NCBI RefSeq assembly: GCF_003264855.1 | Contig: NZ_NFZS01000002.1 | Coordinates: 62,001 to 126,000, forward strand | Source of the DNA: Dyella jiangningensis | GTDB taxonomy: Bacteria; Pseudomonadota; Gammaproteobacteria; Xanthomonadales; Rhodanobacteraceae | Direction: 5' to 3' | Length of the DNA: 64,000 nucleotides | Part shown: positions 44,083 through 53,906 of the stretch, in pieces | How positions within the stretch are numbered: position 1 is the first letter of the stretch | Layout of the letters: the number at the start of each line of letters is the position of its first letter | Notes under the pieces: generated by a model | Seen by the model: the letters and a program-made list of their open reading frames with translations, nothing else | What the model was told of the DNA's origin: nothing | The model's database searches: none | Position numbers and translations under genes: made by a program

Positions 44083-45063
44083 TTGGAACACGCCATACGT
44101 TTTTATGAAGCCGGCAGCCCCGATGTGCTGCGCTACGAGCCGATCCAGGTCGGCGCACCGGGCCCGGGCGAAGTGCGCCTGCGCCACCAGGCGGTGGGCC
44201 TCAACTTCGCCGACACGTATTTCCGCAACGGCACCTATCCCATCCCGCTGCCCAACGGCATCGGCGTCGAAGCCGCCGGCATCGTCGAGGCCGTGGGTGC
44301 GGACGTGCGCAACGTCGCCGTCGGCGACCGCGTGACCTACACAGGCTTCGTCAACACGCTGGGCGCCTACAGCACGGTCCGCTTGGTGCCGGCCGCGCCG
44401 CTCATCCCGCTGCCGGAAGCGATCGACAGCGAAACCGCCGCCGCGATGACCATGCGCGGCCTCACCGCCGCCTACCTGATGCGCCGCATCTACCCGTTCC
44501 AGGCCGGTGAAACGATCCTGCTGCATGCCGCCGCCGGTGGCGTGGGCCTGATCGTCTCGCAGTGGGCGAAGCTGCTCGGCCTGCGTGTCATTGGCACGGT
44601 TTCCACCGAGGAGAAGGCTGCCATCGCGCGTGAACACGGCTGCGATGAAGTCATCAACTACAGCCACGAAAACATCGCCGCACGCGCCCGCGAGCTGACC
44701 GATGGCAAGGGCGTGTCCGTCGTGTTCGACTCGGTGGGCAAGAGCACGTTCATGGCCTCGCTCGATTCGCTGCGCCGACGCGGACTCATGGTCTGCGTGG
44801 GCACTGCCTCCGGCACCGTTCCGCCGTTCGATCCGCAACTGCTCGCCATGAAGGGTTCGCTGTACCTCACGCGCCCTGCCCTGGCCGACTACATCGCCGA
44901 CCCGGCCGACAAGGCCGAGCTCGCCCAGCGGCTGTTCGACCACGTGGCCTCGGGCCGCATCAAGATCGAGATCAACCAGCGCTACGCGCTCGAAGACGCG
45001 GTGCAGGCGCATCGCGACCTGGAAGCGCGCAAGACCACCGGCTCGTCGATCTTCGTCATCTGA
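44083..45063 (+). CDS. NADPH:quinone oxidoreductase (zeta-crystallin type)
   Basis: A 326-residue MDR-family enzyme without zinc: VGLNFADTYFRNGTYPIPLPNGIGVEAAG in the catalytic part and the NADPH site HAAAGGVGLIVSQWAKLLGLRVIG. It should reduce quinones or enone-type substrates by one or two electrons. Start codon TTG at 44083, preceded by GAGGAA at a good distance; no ATG or GTG gives a better N-terminus. Only nine bases separate it from the TauD gene. Confidence 0.88.
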   Translation: MEHAIRFYEAGSPDVLRYEPIQVGAPGPGEVRLRHQAVGLNFADTYFRNGTYPIPLPNGIGVEAAGIVEAVGADVRNVAVGDRVTYTGFVNTLGAYSTVRLVPAAPLIPLPEAIDSETAAAMTMRGLTAAYLMRRIYPFQAGETILLHAAAGGVGLIVSQWAKLLGLRVIGTVSTEEKAAIAREHGCDEVINYSHENIAARARELTDGKGVSVVFDSVGKSTFMASLDSLRRRGLMVCVGTASGTVPPFDPQLLAMKGSLYLTRPALADYIADPADKAELAQRLFDHVASGRIKIEINQRYALEDAVQAHRDLEARKTTGSSIFVI

Positions 45064-45072
45064 GGCAACACC

Positions 45073-45921
45073 ATGCGCATCGAGCAACTCACCTGCAACA
45101 TCGGCGCCGAACTGTTCGACGTCCACCTTGCGGATGCCATCCACGATGACGGCCTGTTCGGCGAGATCAAGGCCGCGCTGCTCAAGCACCGCGTGCTGTT
45201 CCTGCGCGACCAGGACATCACGCGCCAGGAGCATGTCGCTTTCGCGCGCTGCTTCGGCGAGCTGGAAGATCATCCGGTGGCGCCCAGCCACCCGGACGCA
45301 CCGGGTCTCGTGCAGATCTACAAAACGCCCGACGCCCCCATCGAACGCTACGAAAATGCCTGGCATACCGATGCCACGTGGCGCGCGACGCCCCCGATGG
45401 GTTGCGTGCTTCGCTGCGTCGAGTGCCCGCCGGTCGGCGGCGACACCATGTGGACCAACATGGTGGCCGCGTACGACATGCTCCCGGCCCATATCAAGAA
45501 GCAGATTGCCGGCCTGTATGCGCGCCACAGCATCGAGGCCTCGTTCGGCGCCGCCATGCCGATCGAAAAGCGCCATGCGCTGAAGGCGCAGTTCCCCGAC
45601 GCCGAGCACCCGGTAGTGCGCACGCATCCGGAAACGGGCGAGAAGGTGCTGTTCGTCAACGCCTTCACCACCCACTTCACCAACTTCCACACGAAGGACA
45701 ACGTGTGCTTCGGCCAGGACGCCAATCCGGGCTCGAGCCACCTGCTGAACTACCTGATCAGCCAGGCGTACATCCCCGAATTCCAGGTGCGCTGGCGCTG
45801 GAGCGCCAACAGCATCGCCATCTGGGACAACCGTTCCACCCAGCACTACGCGGTCATGGACTACCCGCCCTGCCATCGAAAGATGGAGCGCGCTGGCATC
45901 GTCGGCGACGCGACGTTCTGA
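45073..45921 (+). CDS. TauD/TfdA-type Fe(II)/2-oxoglutarate dioxygenase
   Basis: A 282-residue dioxygenase. The iron triad is His and Asp in ENAWHTDATW and His in STQHYAVMDY, and the 2-oxoglutarate Arg is in HRKMERAGI. Early residues GAELFDVHLADAI match the family. Its relatives hydroxylate taurine, aryloxyalkanoates and alkyl sulphates, often breaking a C-O or C-S bond by hydroxylation. Here it likely attacks the substrate of the locus. GAGG precedes the ATG. Confidence 0.92.
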   Translation: MRIEQLTCNIGAELFDVHLADAIHDDGLFGEIKAALLKHRVLFLRDQDITRQEHVAFARCFGELEDHPVAPSHPDAPGLVQIYKTPDAPIERYENAWHTDATWRATPPMGCVLRCVECPPVGGDTMWTNMVAAYDMLPAHIKKQIAGLYARHSIEASFGAAMPIEKRHALKAQFPDAEHPVVRTHPETGEKVLFVNAFTTHFTNFHTKDNVCFGQDANPGSSHLLNYLISQAYIPEFQVRWRWSANSIAIWDNRSTQHYAVMDYPPCHRKMERAGIVGDATF

Positions 45922-45957
45922 ACCGAACCCCACACTGCAGAGCAACAGGACAAAGCC

Positions 45958-47016
45958 ATGAACTTCCTCGATGGTTCGCTGATTCCCGAATACCAGGACA
46001 AGCTGGTCATCACCGCTGCGCCTTACGGCCCCGAATGGATCCCTTCCGATTTCCCGGAAGACATCCCGGTGACCATGGAGGAACAGATCCAGAAAGCGGT
46101 GGATTGCTACAACGCCGGCGCCAGCGTGCTGCACCTGCATGTGCGTGAACTGGACGGCCGCGGCTCCAAGCGCCTGTCGATGTTCAACGAACTGATCGCC
46201 GGCGTGCGCAAGGCCGTGCCTGACATGGTCATCCAGGTGGGCGGCTCGATCTCCTTCGCCCCCGAAACCGATGGCGCCAGCGCCAAGTGGCTGAAGGACG
46301 ATACGCGCCACATGCTGGCCGAACTCGATCCCAAGCCGGACCAGGTGACGGTCACCGTCAATACGGTGCAGATGAACATCGTCGAGCAGATGGAGATGGC
46401 CGACCTTGCAGGCACCTCCATCGCCGAGCCGCAGACCTACCAGGCCTATCGCGAAATGATCGTGCCTTCGGGCCCGGGCTTCATCGAGGAGCACATCAAG
46501 CGCCTCAGCGCCGCAGGCATCCAGAGCGCTTTCCAGTTCTACAACATCAACAGCTACGAGACGGTGGAGCGACTGATCCGCCGCGGCGTCTACAAGGGCC
46601 CGCTGGTGATGAACTGGGTGGCGATCGGTGGCGGCATGGATGCACCCAACATCTACAACCTGGCCAACTTCCTGCGCGCCATCCCCGACGGCTCCATGCT
46701 CACGGTGGAGAGCAGCATGCGCAACGTGCTTCCCATCAACATGATGGGCATCGCGATGGGCCTGCACGTGCGCTGCGGCATCGAAGACAACCTGTGGAAC
46801 CAGTCGCGCACCGCCAAGATGACGACGGTGGAACAGATCGAACAGCTGGTGCGCATTTCGCGCGAGTTCGGTCGTGAGATCGCCAACGGCAAGGAAGCGC
46901 GCGAGATCCTGAAGATCGGCGTGTTCTACGACACCATCGACGAAACCCTGGCCGCCAATGGCTTTTCGCCGAACCGCAAGCCGGCAAAGCCGGGGCTCGC
47001 CGACCTGGCTGCCTGA
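45958..47016 (+). CDS. BKACE family beta-keto-acid cleavage enzyme
   Basis: A 352-residue TIM-barrel zinc enzyme of the BKACE family (former DUF849). Signatures: VITAAPYGPEWIPSDFPE, the zinc-binding VLHLHVRE and the central ISFQ-type region VGGSISFAPE. BKACE members cleave a beta-keto acid with acetyl-CoA to give acetoacetate and a new acyl-CoA. In the operon it follows the dioxygenase, suggesting that a hydroxylated and oxidised keto acid reaches it. Confidence 0.93.
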   Translation: MNFLDGSLIPEYQDKLVITAAPYGPEWIPSDFPEDIPVTMEEQIQKAVDCYNAGASVLHLHVRELDGRGSKRLSMFNELIAGVRKAVPDMVIQVGGSISFAPETDGASAKWLKDDTRHMLAELDPKPDQVTVTVNTVQMNIVEQMEMADLAGTSIAEPQTYQAYREMIVPSGPGFIEEHIKRLSAAGIQSAFQFYNINSYETVERLIRRGVYKGPLVMNWVAIGGGMDAPNIYNLANFLRAIPDGSMLTVESSMRNVLPINMMGIAMGLHVRCGIEDNLWNQSRTAKMTTVEQIEQLVRISREFGREIANGKEAREILKIGVFYDTIDETLAANGFSPNRKPAKPGLADLAA

Positions 47017-47127
47017 GTCGTAACGGCCCGTCGCGCGGGGAGCCGCGGGCGCCCCGCAGGACAGGCAAAGGCGCGACTACGTCCGTCGCGCGATCACATC
47101 CGGCCCAGCGCCGGCGAGGAGACCGCT

Positions 47128-48450
47128 TTGGGAATGCATTACGTCGAGGCTTCCACGCTTGACACCCCAGCCACGTCCATGGCGGCGCCGCGCGTCTATG
47201 CCTGGCTCGTGTTCGCGCTCACGTTCGGGCTGCTGCTGTCGGACTACATGTCGCGCCAGGTGCTCAACGCGGTCTTTCCCTTGCTCAAGGCCGAATGGGA
47301 CCTGTCGGACACGCAGCTGGGATCGCTCTCCGGCATCGTCGCCCTGCTGGTGGGCGTGCTCACCTTTCCGCTTTCGGTCATGGCGGATCGCTGGGGCCGC
47401 GTGCGCAGCATCCTGCTGATGGCCACGCTGTGGAGCCTTGCCACGCTCGCCTGCGGCATCGCCACCAACTACGGTGAAATGCTGGCGGCGCGCTTCTTCG
47501 TCGGCCTCGGCGAAGCAGCCTACGGCAGCGTCGGCATCGCGCTGATCATCAGCATCTTTCCGACCTACCTGCGCTCCACGCTCACCGGCGCCTTCATGGC
47601 CGGCGGCGCGTTCGGCTCGGTGGTCGGCATGGCGTTTGGCGGCGTGTTCGCCGCACACTTCGGCTGGCGCTCGGCCTTCTTCGCGATGGCGATCTTCGGC
47701 ATTGCGCTGGTCGTGACGTATGCGTTGACGGTCAACGAACGCCGCCTGCGCGGCAGCGATGCGGCCGCCGAACAGCTGCGCCACAGCCGCCCCGGTTTCA
47801 GCATGTCCCTGCGCAACATGTTCGCCGGGCTTTTTTCCACGACCTCGGTGATCTGCGCCTATATCGGCAGTGGACTGCAGCTGTTCATCATGGCTGCCGT
47901 CATCGCCTGGATGCCGAGTTACCTCAACCGCTACTACGCGATGACGCCGGACAAGGCCGGTGTCACCGCCGCCATGTTCGTCCTGATCGGCGCGATCGGC
48001 ATGGTGCTCTGCGGCGTGGTGACCGATCGCGTGTGCCGCCATTCGCCGCCACGCAAGCTGGGCATGGCGATCGCCTACTGCCTGACCACCGCCCTCGTGC
48101 TCGGCATTGCCTTCCAGCTGAAGCCCGGTGTCCTGCAGCTCACCGTCATCGGCATGGGCATGTTCCTGGTGGCAGGCACCTGTGGGCCCGCGGGCGCGAT
48201 GGTCGCCAATCTCACGCCGACGCCGATCCACGCCACGGCTTTCGCCACGCTCACGCTCGCCAACAACCTGCTGGGGCTGGCGCCGGGACCGCTGCTGACT
48301 GGCGTCCTGGCCGACCGTGTCGGCCTGATGGATGCGTTCAAGCTGGTTCCGCTGATGGCGCTGTTCGCGGCCCTGACCTTCTGGATCGGCAGGCACCACT
48401 ACGCGCAGGACATCGCCCGCGTACAGGCCCAGACACGCGCCGAAGCGTGA
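47128..48450 (+). CDS. MFS transporter (ACS-like)
   Basis: A 440-residue carrier with 12 helices, a GALTFGLLLSDY-like first helix, and the MFS loop motif MADRWGRVRS after helix 2. It resembles the anion:cation symporter group used for organic acids and aromatic acids. GAGGAG lies six bases before a TTG at 47128; the ATG two codons later is less well spaced. It probably takes up the substrate or an intermediate of the locus. Confidence 0.87.
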   Translation: MGMHYVEASTLDTPATSMAAPRVYAWLVFALTFGLLLSDYMSRQVLNAVFPLLKAEWDLSDTQLGSLSGIVALLVGVLTFPLSVMADRWGRVRSILLMATLWSLATLACGIATNYGEMLAARFFVGLGEAAYGSVGIALIISIFPTYLRSTLTGAFMAGGAFGSVVGMAFGGVFAAHFGWRSAFFAMAIFGIALVVTYALTVNERRLRGSDAAAEQLRHSRPGFSMSLRNMFAGLFSTTSVICAYIGSGLQLFIMAAVIAWMPSYLNRYYAMTPDKAGVTAAMFVLIGAIGMVLCGVVTDRVCRHSPPRKLGMAIAYCLTTALVLGIAFQLKPGVLQLTVIGMGMFLVAGTCGPAGAMVANLTPTPIHATAFATLTLANNLLGLAPGPLLTGVLADRVGLMDAFKLVPLMALFAALTFWIGRHHYAQDIARVQAQTRAEA

Positions 48451-48469
48451 ACCCGCAGACACCGACGAC

Positions 48470-49033
48470 ATGGATACACATGTGACGAATCCCACCATCC
48501 TGATGGTTCCCGGCCTGCGCGATCACGTGAGCGAGCACTGGCAAACGCTGCTCGAAGCCAGCTTGCCCAACACGCGATCGGTGGCGCCGCTGGAACACCG
48601 CAAGTTGAGCCGCGCCGCGCGGGTAGCTGCGCTCGACAAGGCACTCGCCGCCATCGATGGACCGGTGATTCTCGTTGCCCACAGTGCCGGCGTGATGATC
48701 ACGGTGCATTGGGCTCGCACGCATGACCGCCCCATCCACGGCGCCCTGCTGGTGACGCCGGCCGACCTGGAGTCACCGATGCCGCCGGGTTATCCGACCA
48801 TGGATGTATTGGACGACCATGGCTGGTTGCCCATGCCTCGCGAACCCCTGCCCTTTCCTTCCATCGTCGCTTCCAGCGCGAACGATCCGCTGTGCAGTGC
48901 GCAACGCGCCACCGAATTGGCGAAGTGCTGGGGCAGCCTCATCGTCGATCTCGGCAAGGTCGGCCACCTCAATCCCGCGGCCGGTTACGGCCCGTGGCCA
49001 CAGGCCGAAGCGCTGATCGATTCGTTGCGATGA
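48470..49033 (+). CDS. RBBP9/YdeN-type alpha/beta hydrolase
   Basis: A 187-residue small serine hydrolase: ILMVPGLRDHVSEHWQ at the start, nucleophile Ser in VAHSAG, acid in ASSANDPLC and His in KVGHLNPAAGYG. Substrates in this family are poorly known. Its TGA overlaps the next gene's ATG (ATGA), so they are translated together. Confidence 0.87.
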   Translation: MDTHVTNPTILMVPGLRDHVSEHWQTLLEASLPNTRSVAPLEHRKLSRAARVAALDKALAAIDGPVILVAHSAGVMITVHWARTHDRPIHGALLVTPADLESPMPPGYPTMDVLDDHGWLPMPREPLPFPSIVASSANDPLCSAQRATELAKCWGSLIVDLGKVGHLNPAAGYGPWPQAEALIDSLR

Positions 49034-49707
49034 TCGAACGCGCACCGGGGGCACGTCGAAAGATCGAGATCGACTTCCATTTCGATCTGATCTGCCCGTG
49101 GTGCGTGATCGGCAAGCGACGACTCGAAGGCGCCATCGACCTCATCGCGCTCGCCTACGCCGACGTGGATGTGGTCATCCGCTGGAAGTCGCTGCCGCTG
49201 CTTCCCGCCTTGCCGCCCGAGGGCGTGCCGTACGGCGCGTTCTATCTCCATCGACTCGGCAGTGCCGCGGCGGTGGCCGTGCGTCGTCGACAGATCCGTG
49301 AAGAAGGCCTCGCTGCCGGCGTGACCTTCAACTTCGAACGGATCGAGCGCATGCCCAACACCCTTGCGGCGCACCAGTTGGTGGCGCTTGCCGGCGAGAG
49401 CGGCGGCTCAAGCCTGCAAGGTCCGCTGGTCCAGCGCCTGTTCGACGCCTACTTCCTCCGCGGCGAGGACATCGGCGACGTGGAGCAGCTCGCCACGATC
49501 GGTGAGACGTATGGCATCGAACGCACGCTCAGCCTCGCCCGCATGGAGCCCGCCGTGCGCGAAGCACCGCTGGCAGGTTGGCAGGCAGAAGCCCGGCGCC
49601 TGGGAATTTCGGGCGTACCGACCATCGTGAACGACGGACGCGTACTGCAAGGCGCGCTGCCATCAGGACAGCTCGCCAAAGTCTTGCTGGACGCGTTGCC
49701 GGCCTGA
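49030..49707 (+). CDS. DsbA-family (FrnE-like) oxidoreductase
   Basis: A 225-residue cytoplasmic thioredoxin-fold protein. The active site is DLICPWCVIGKRRLE with a CPWC motif, and the cis-Pro loop is GISGVPTIV. It belongs to the FrnE/HCCA isomerase branch of DsbA proteins, which includes 2-hydroxychromene-2-carboxylate isomerases of aromatic pathways, but the CxxC pair favours a disulphide reductase or isomerase. Last gene before a 484-base gap. Confidence 0.88.
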   Translation: MIERAPGARRKIEIDFHFDLICPWCVIGKRRLEGAIDLIALAYADVDVVIRWKSLPLLPALPPEGVPYGAFYLHRLGSAAAVAVRRRQIREEGLAAGVTFNFERIERMPNTLAAHQLVALAGESGGSSLQGPLVQRLFDAYFLRGEDIGDVEQLATIGETYGIERTLSLARMEPAVREAPLAGWQAEARRLGISGVPTIVNDGRVLQGALPSGQLAKVLLDALPA

Positions 49708-50191
49708 GCCGCAACGCACATCCGCCGCAAATCCGTTGGATCCACGCCGCTGCGTGCGCAGCGAAGTCGCGCCGGCTTACGCCCGCTGCGTCTCATCCGT
49801 CATGCGTGTCGCCGCCTTCCCCTCTCCCCCATCCGAGTGGGGGGGGCCTTCAAGAGAGCGCCACAACACTCTCGTCTAACCGGAGTCGCGTCGCTGGCCA
49901 CCAAGTCGCCGACACAGACGAGCCGGCACGTTCCAGCTCGCGCCGACGGCGCGTGTGCGGAACAGCCGGACCGGGACGGTTTCGCGGGCAGGTGAACGGC
50001 TGCATCGCCGAGCTGGAATGCTTCGGCGGGCGATGACACCGGTCCGCAGGTGGATCAACGACAACGAGGTCGTACGGGGCCCCGGCCCTCATGCGTCGTC
50101 TCTTGTGCCGCCCGCGATGTCGGGTCGCACCGGTGCGGCGGCATGCACAGCGTGACGACCAAAAACGGCACACATGGGGGAGGAGTACGGC
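49708..50191. other. Gap before DUF1302 gene
   Basis: A 484-base gap. It holds a short hairpin at 49826-49843 after the DsbA-type gene and must contain the promoter of the DUF1302 gene, but I see no clear promoter or operator and no convincing gene. Confidence 0.55.
49826..49843 (+). terminator. Short G/C hairpin after DsbA-type gene
   Basis: CCCCCA-TCCGAG-TGGGGG, a 6-pair stem with a further run of G, 119 bases beyond the stop. It resembles hairpins scattered in Xanthomonadales genomes. Weak terminator evidence. Confidence 0.4.
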
Positions 50192-52003
50192 ATGAAGAAC
50201 GTGTATGGGTCGAACAGGGATCGCAGCGGAACAACCATCCGCCTGATGGCATGGGCGGTGGCCGCGGCGCTTGGCACCTCGGGGGCCGTGCATGCAACCG
50301 AGATCGATACCGGCAATCCGGACCTCTCGATCCGCTGGGACAACACGGTTCGTTACAACCTGGGTCATCGCGCGCATTCGCAGGACCAGTCGATCCTCAA
50401 CAGCCCGAACAATGACGATGGCGACCGCAACTTCGGCAACCACGCCATCGTCACCAATCGCGTGGACCTGGTGAGCGAGTTCGACTTCGTCTACAAGCAG
50501 AACTACGGCTTCCGCCTCAGCGCCAACGGCTGGTACGACCAGGCGTACAGCTCACTGGACAACACGCACGTCACCTCGTCCAACCACATCGTCAACGGCA
50601 AGCCGGCACTCGGCCTGCCCAATTACACCGAACGCTATTTCGAAGGCCCGTCGGGCCAGTTGCTCGATGCCTTCGCCTTCGCCAACGTCGACATCGGCGG
50701 CGTGAACATCAATACCAAGGCGGGCCGCTACGACCTGTTCTGGGGCGAGGCGTTGCTCAATCCGATCCATTCGCTGAGCTATGGCCAGTCGCCGCTGGAC
50801 ATCGGCAAGCTGCTTACCGTGCCCGGCGCTACCGCGAAGGAACTGTTCCGCCCGCGCACGCAGGTGTCGGCGCAGGTCCAGGCCACGCCGACGCTTTCGT
50901 TCGAAGGCCAGTACTACCTTCGTTGGGAACAGGTGTACTACCCCGAATCGGGCTCCTACATGGACCCCAATGACGCAGTACTGAAGGGCGGCCAGTCGAT
51001 CTACATCAATGCGACCCAGCGCGCGCTGCGCGGCCAGGACGTGACCCCGCAGGATCACGGTGACTGGGGCCTGGCGATGCACTGGAGTCCCGAGGCCATC
51101 GATTCCACCATCGGCCTCTACTACCGCAACACCTCCGACATCCAGCCGCAGTTCATGCTGGCGCCGGCCGTGGCGCCCAACGTGCCCGCGGCCGCGTGCA
51201 AGGCGCTCGGCTACAAGTCGCTCACGCCGACCATCTGCTACATCAACCCGTCGATGGCCACCGTGCCCCAGGTGCTGGCCGGCAACGTCGGCCAATACAT
51301 GGCGACGTATGCCGATGGCATCGATATCTACGGCGCGAGCTTCGCGAAACAGATCCTGGGCGTCAGCTTCAGTGCGGAAGTGAACTACCGCCACAACATG
51401 CCGCTGGTCAGCATTCCGGTGCAGCTGCTGCCGGCGCCGCTGGCAGGCAGGGTGGTGGGCGCGATCAGCACGATGCCGACCGACGGCAACGTGGCCGGTG
51501 CGCGCGGCGACACCTGGCATGCGGTCACCGACTTCGCCGGCATCGTGCCGAAGACGCCGCTGTTCGATACCGCCAATTACGTGGTGGAGTTCGTATGGAG
51601 CCGCTGGGACAAGGTTACGCAGAACCCCAACGCGTTCGAAGGCACCAGCCCCGGTTACACGGGCATCGACAAGCCGACGAAGAACTACACGGGCACGCAA
51701 CTGAGCTTCACGCCGACCTGGTTCCAGGTGTATCCGGGCGTGGACCTGCTGGCGCCGATGACCTACACGATGGGCCTGTCAGGCAACTCGGCGGTCACGT
51801 TCGGCGGCAACAAGGGCATGGGCAACTTCTCGTTCGGCGTGGGCGCTGACGTGCGCCAGAAATACCGCTTCGACCTGAAGTACATCGGCTATGTGGGCCG
51901 CGTCGCCGTCAACCAGGCCGGCGTGGTCACCTCCAGCGCCGGTCTCGCGTCGTTGCTGCGCGATCGCAACTACATCGACCTTACTTTCCAGACCACGTTC
52001 TGA
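50192..52003 (+). CDS. DUF1302 outer-membrane beta-barrel protein
   Basis: A 603-residue exported protein: signal peptide (RLMAWAVAAALGTSGAVHA) then a DUF1302 domain (GNPDLSIRWDNTVRYNLGHR, RYDLFWGEALLNPIHSLSYGQSP, AGIDIYGASFAKQILGVS-like strands) ending in Phe as outer-membrane barrels do (LTFQTTF). It is probably a substrate channel and the outer-membrane partner of DUF1329. GGGGGAGGAG precedes the ATG. It stands between the catabolic genes and the acyl-CoA synthetase. Confidence 0.92.
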   Translation: MKNVYGSNRDRSGTTIRLMAWAVAAALGTSGAVHATEIDTGNPDLSIRWDNTVRYNLGHRAHSQDQSILNSPNNDDGDRNFGNHAIVTNRVDLVSEFDFVYKQNYGFRLSANGWYDQAYSSLDNTHVTSSNHIVNGKPALGLPNYTERYFEGPSGQLLDAFAFANVDIGGVNINTKAGRYDLFWGEALLNPIHSLSYGQSPLDIGKLLTVPGATAKELFRPRTQVSAQVQATPTLSFEGQYYLRWEQVYYPESGSYMDPNDAVLKGGQSIYINATQRALRGQDVTPQDHGDWGLAMHWSPEAIDSTIGLYYRNTSDIQPQFMLAPAVAPNVPAAACKALGYKSLTPTICYINPSMATVPQVLAGNVGQYMATYADGIDIYGASFAKQILGVSFSAEVNYRHNMPLVSIPVQLLPAPLAGRVVGAISTMPTDGNVAGARGDTWHAVTDFAGIVPKTPLFDTANYVVEFVWSRWDKVTQNPNAFEGTSPGYTGIDKPTKNYTGTQLSFTPTWFQVYPGVDLLAPMTYTMGLSGNSAVTFGGNKGMGNFSFGVGADVRQKYRFDLKYIGYVGRVAVNQAGVVTSSAGLASLLRDRNYIDLTFQTTF

Positions 52004-52188
52004 CGGAGACCGTCCGGCATCGTCGCGTCCGCGTGGCGATGCCGGATGACTCCCTGCCGACAACAACCAGTGGCATCTTCACACAGTCACCCACTGAAGC
52101 GTCGCCCTCCTACCAAGGGACGACACGCCACCGGGGCCTCGCTGGCCCCATTCACGCACCTCCCCTGCCCTTTATGCGGAACACCACG

Positions 52189-53817
52189 ATGATTGGCCTG
52201 ATGATGCAGCAACCGCTGCTTGTCTCGTCCCTGCTGACCCACGCTGCGCGGCATCACGCCGAGCAGGAGATCGTGTCGCGGCGGGTCGAGGGCGACATCC
52301 ATCGTTATCGTTTCGCCGACATGGCGGCACGAGCGCGCCGACTCGCCAAAACGCTTGCCGCACTGGGCATCCGCCAAGGTGATCGCGTGGCCACGCTCGC
52401 GTGGAACGGCTATCGCCACCTGGAGCTCAACTTCGCCGTATCGGGCCATGGCGCGGTGTTGCATACGATCAATCCGCGGCTGCACCTGGATCACATCGCC
52501 TATATCGTCGAGCACGCGGCCGACAAGGCGATCTTCTTCGACCTGACCTTCCTGCCCATCATCGAAGCGCTGCGGTCGCGCCTGAGCACGCCGCGCCTGT
52601 TCGTCGCCATGTGCGATGCGGAGCGCCTGCCGGAAAGCGATGCACTGCTCTGCTATGAGGACCTGATCGACCTCCATGACGACCGGTACGCATGGCCGCT
52701 GCTGGACGAGAACACCGCCTCGTCGCTCTGCTACACCTCCGGCACCACGGGCAACCCGAAGGGCGTGCTGTACAGCCATCGCTCCACCGTGCTGCACTCG
52801 TACGCGGGTGCGCTGCCCGACGCGTTCAATGGTTCCGCACGCGACACCATCCTGCCGGTGGTGCCGATGTTCCACGTCAATGCGTGGGGCTTGCCGTTCA
52901 TCGCCTGCATGGTCGGCGCGAAATTGGTCTTGCCGGGGCCGGCGCTCGACGGCAAATCGCTGCATGAACTGATCGAAGCCGAGCAGGTGACGCTGTCCGC
53001 CGGCGTGCCGACGATCTGGCAAGGCCTGCTCGCGCACGTGGCCGGCCGCAGCCGTGCGTTTTCATCGATGAAGCGCACCGTGATCGGCGGCGCGCCGTGT
53101 CCGACGGCCATGGCGGCGCAGTTCCAGAAAGTGCATGAGGTCGATGTGCTGCATGCCTGGGGCATGACCGAACTGAGCCCGTTGGGCACGGTTTGCAGCT
53201 TCAAGCCCCGGCAGCTCGCGTTGCCCGAGGATCAGCGCTACGCCATCCAGGCCAAGCAGGGGCGCGCCGTGTTCGGCATCGACATGAAGATCGTCGACGG
53301 CCAGGGCAATGAGCTGCCTTGGGATGGCGAAGCCGTCGGCGACCTGATGGTGCGTGGCCCCTGGGTGGCCGCGGGCTACTTCGGCGAATCATCGATGCCG
53401 GTGCATGTCGATGGCTGGTTTCCCACGGGCGACATGGCGCGCATCGATCGCGATGGCTTCATGCAGATCACCGATCGCAGCAAGGACGTGATCAAGTCGG
53501 GTGGCGAATGGATCAGCTCGATCGACATCGAGAACATCGCCTGCCTTCACCCCGGCGTGGCGAGCGCCACCTGCATCGGCGTGCGCCATCCCAAGTGGGA
53601 CGAGCGTCCGTTGCTGCTCATCACCCGCTCATCCGGAAGCACGCTGGACAAGGACGAGCTGCTGGCGTTCTTCGAGGGCAAGCTGGCGCGCTGGTGGAAG
53701 CCGGACGATGTGATCTTCCTGGACGGCTTTCCACTGGGCGCCACCGGCAAGGTGCTGAAGAACAAGCTGCGCGAACAGTACGGCGCGCATTACGCCGGGC
53801 CAGACACACCGGCCTGA
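52189..53817 (+). CDS. Acyl-CoA synthetase (fatty acid-CoA ligase)
   Basis: A 542-residue ANL-family enzyme. P-loop [17 protein letters not shown]5-type region [13 protein letters not shown], motif [12 protein letters not shown], and the catalytic Lys in [12 protein letters not shown]. It uses ATP to activate a carboxylic acid to an acyl-CoA. FadD3-like or medium/long-chain substrates are likely; here it probably activates the acid released from the imported compound. The start is one of two ATGs six codons apart upstream of the conserved fold. Confidence 0.9.
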   Translation: MIGLMMQQPLLVSSLLTHAARHHAEQEIVSRRVEGDIHRYRFADMAARARRLAKTLAALGIRQGDRVATLAWNGYRHLELNFAVSGHGAVLHTINPRLHLDHIAYIVEHAADKAIFFDLTFLPIIEALRSRLSTPRLFVAMCDAERLPESDALLCYEDLIDLHDDRYAWPLLDENTASSLCYTSGTTGNPKGVLYSHRSTVLHSYAGALPDAFNGSARDTILPVVPMFHVNAWGLPFIACMVGAKLVLPGPALDGKSLHELIEAEQVTLSAGVPTIWQGLLAHVAGRSRAFSSMKRTVIGGAPCPTAMAAQFQKVHEVDVLHAWGMTELSPLGTVCSFKPRQLALPEDQRYAIQAKQGRAVFGIDMKIVDGQGNELPWDGEAVGDLMVRGPWVAAGYFGESSMPVHVDGWFPTGDMARIDRDGFMQITDRSKDVIKSGGEWISSIDIENIACLHPGVASATCIGVRHPKWDERPLLLITRSSGSTLDKDELLAFFEGKLARWWKPDDVIFLDGFPLGATGKVLKNKLREQYGAHYAGPDTPA

Positions 53818-53887
53818 GCCTCCGCGCCGTCCTGCGGCGAAAAGCCCGGCATCTCGCGATTGGATCAACGCGGGTGTAGACTCATTT

Positions 53888-53906
53888 AATGAGAATGACT
53901 CGCATC
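53888..53906. promoter_or_regulatory. Fur-type box over the FTR1 start codon
   Basis: AATGAGAATGACTCGCATC matches a perfect AATGAGAAT-G-ATTCTCATT palindrome at 16 of 19 positions, and is overlapped on its left by the inverted repeat CTCATT-T-AATGAG. It covers the start codon of the iron permease gene. The gene product supports Fur control. Confidence 0.6.
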
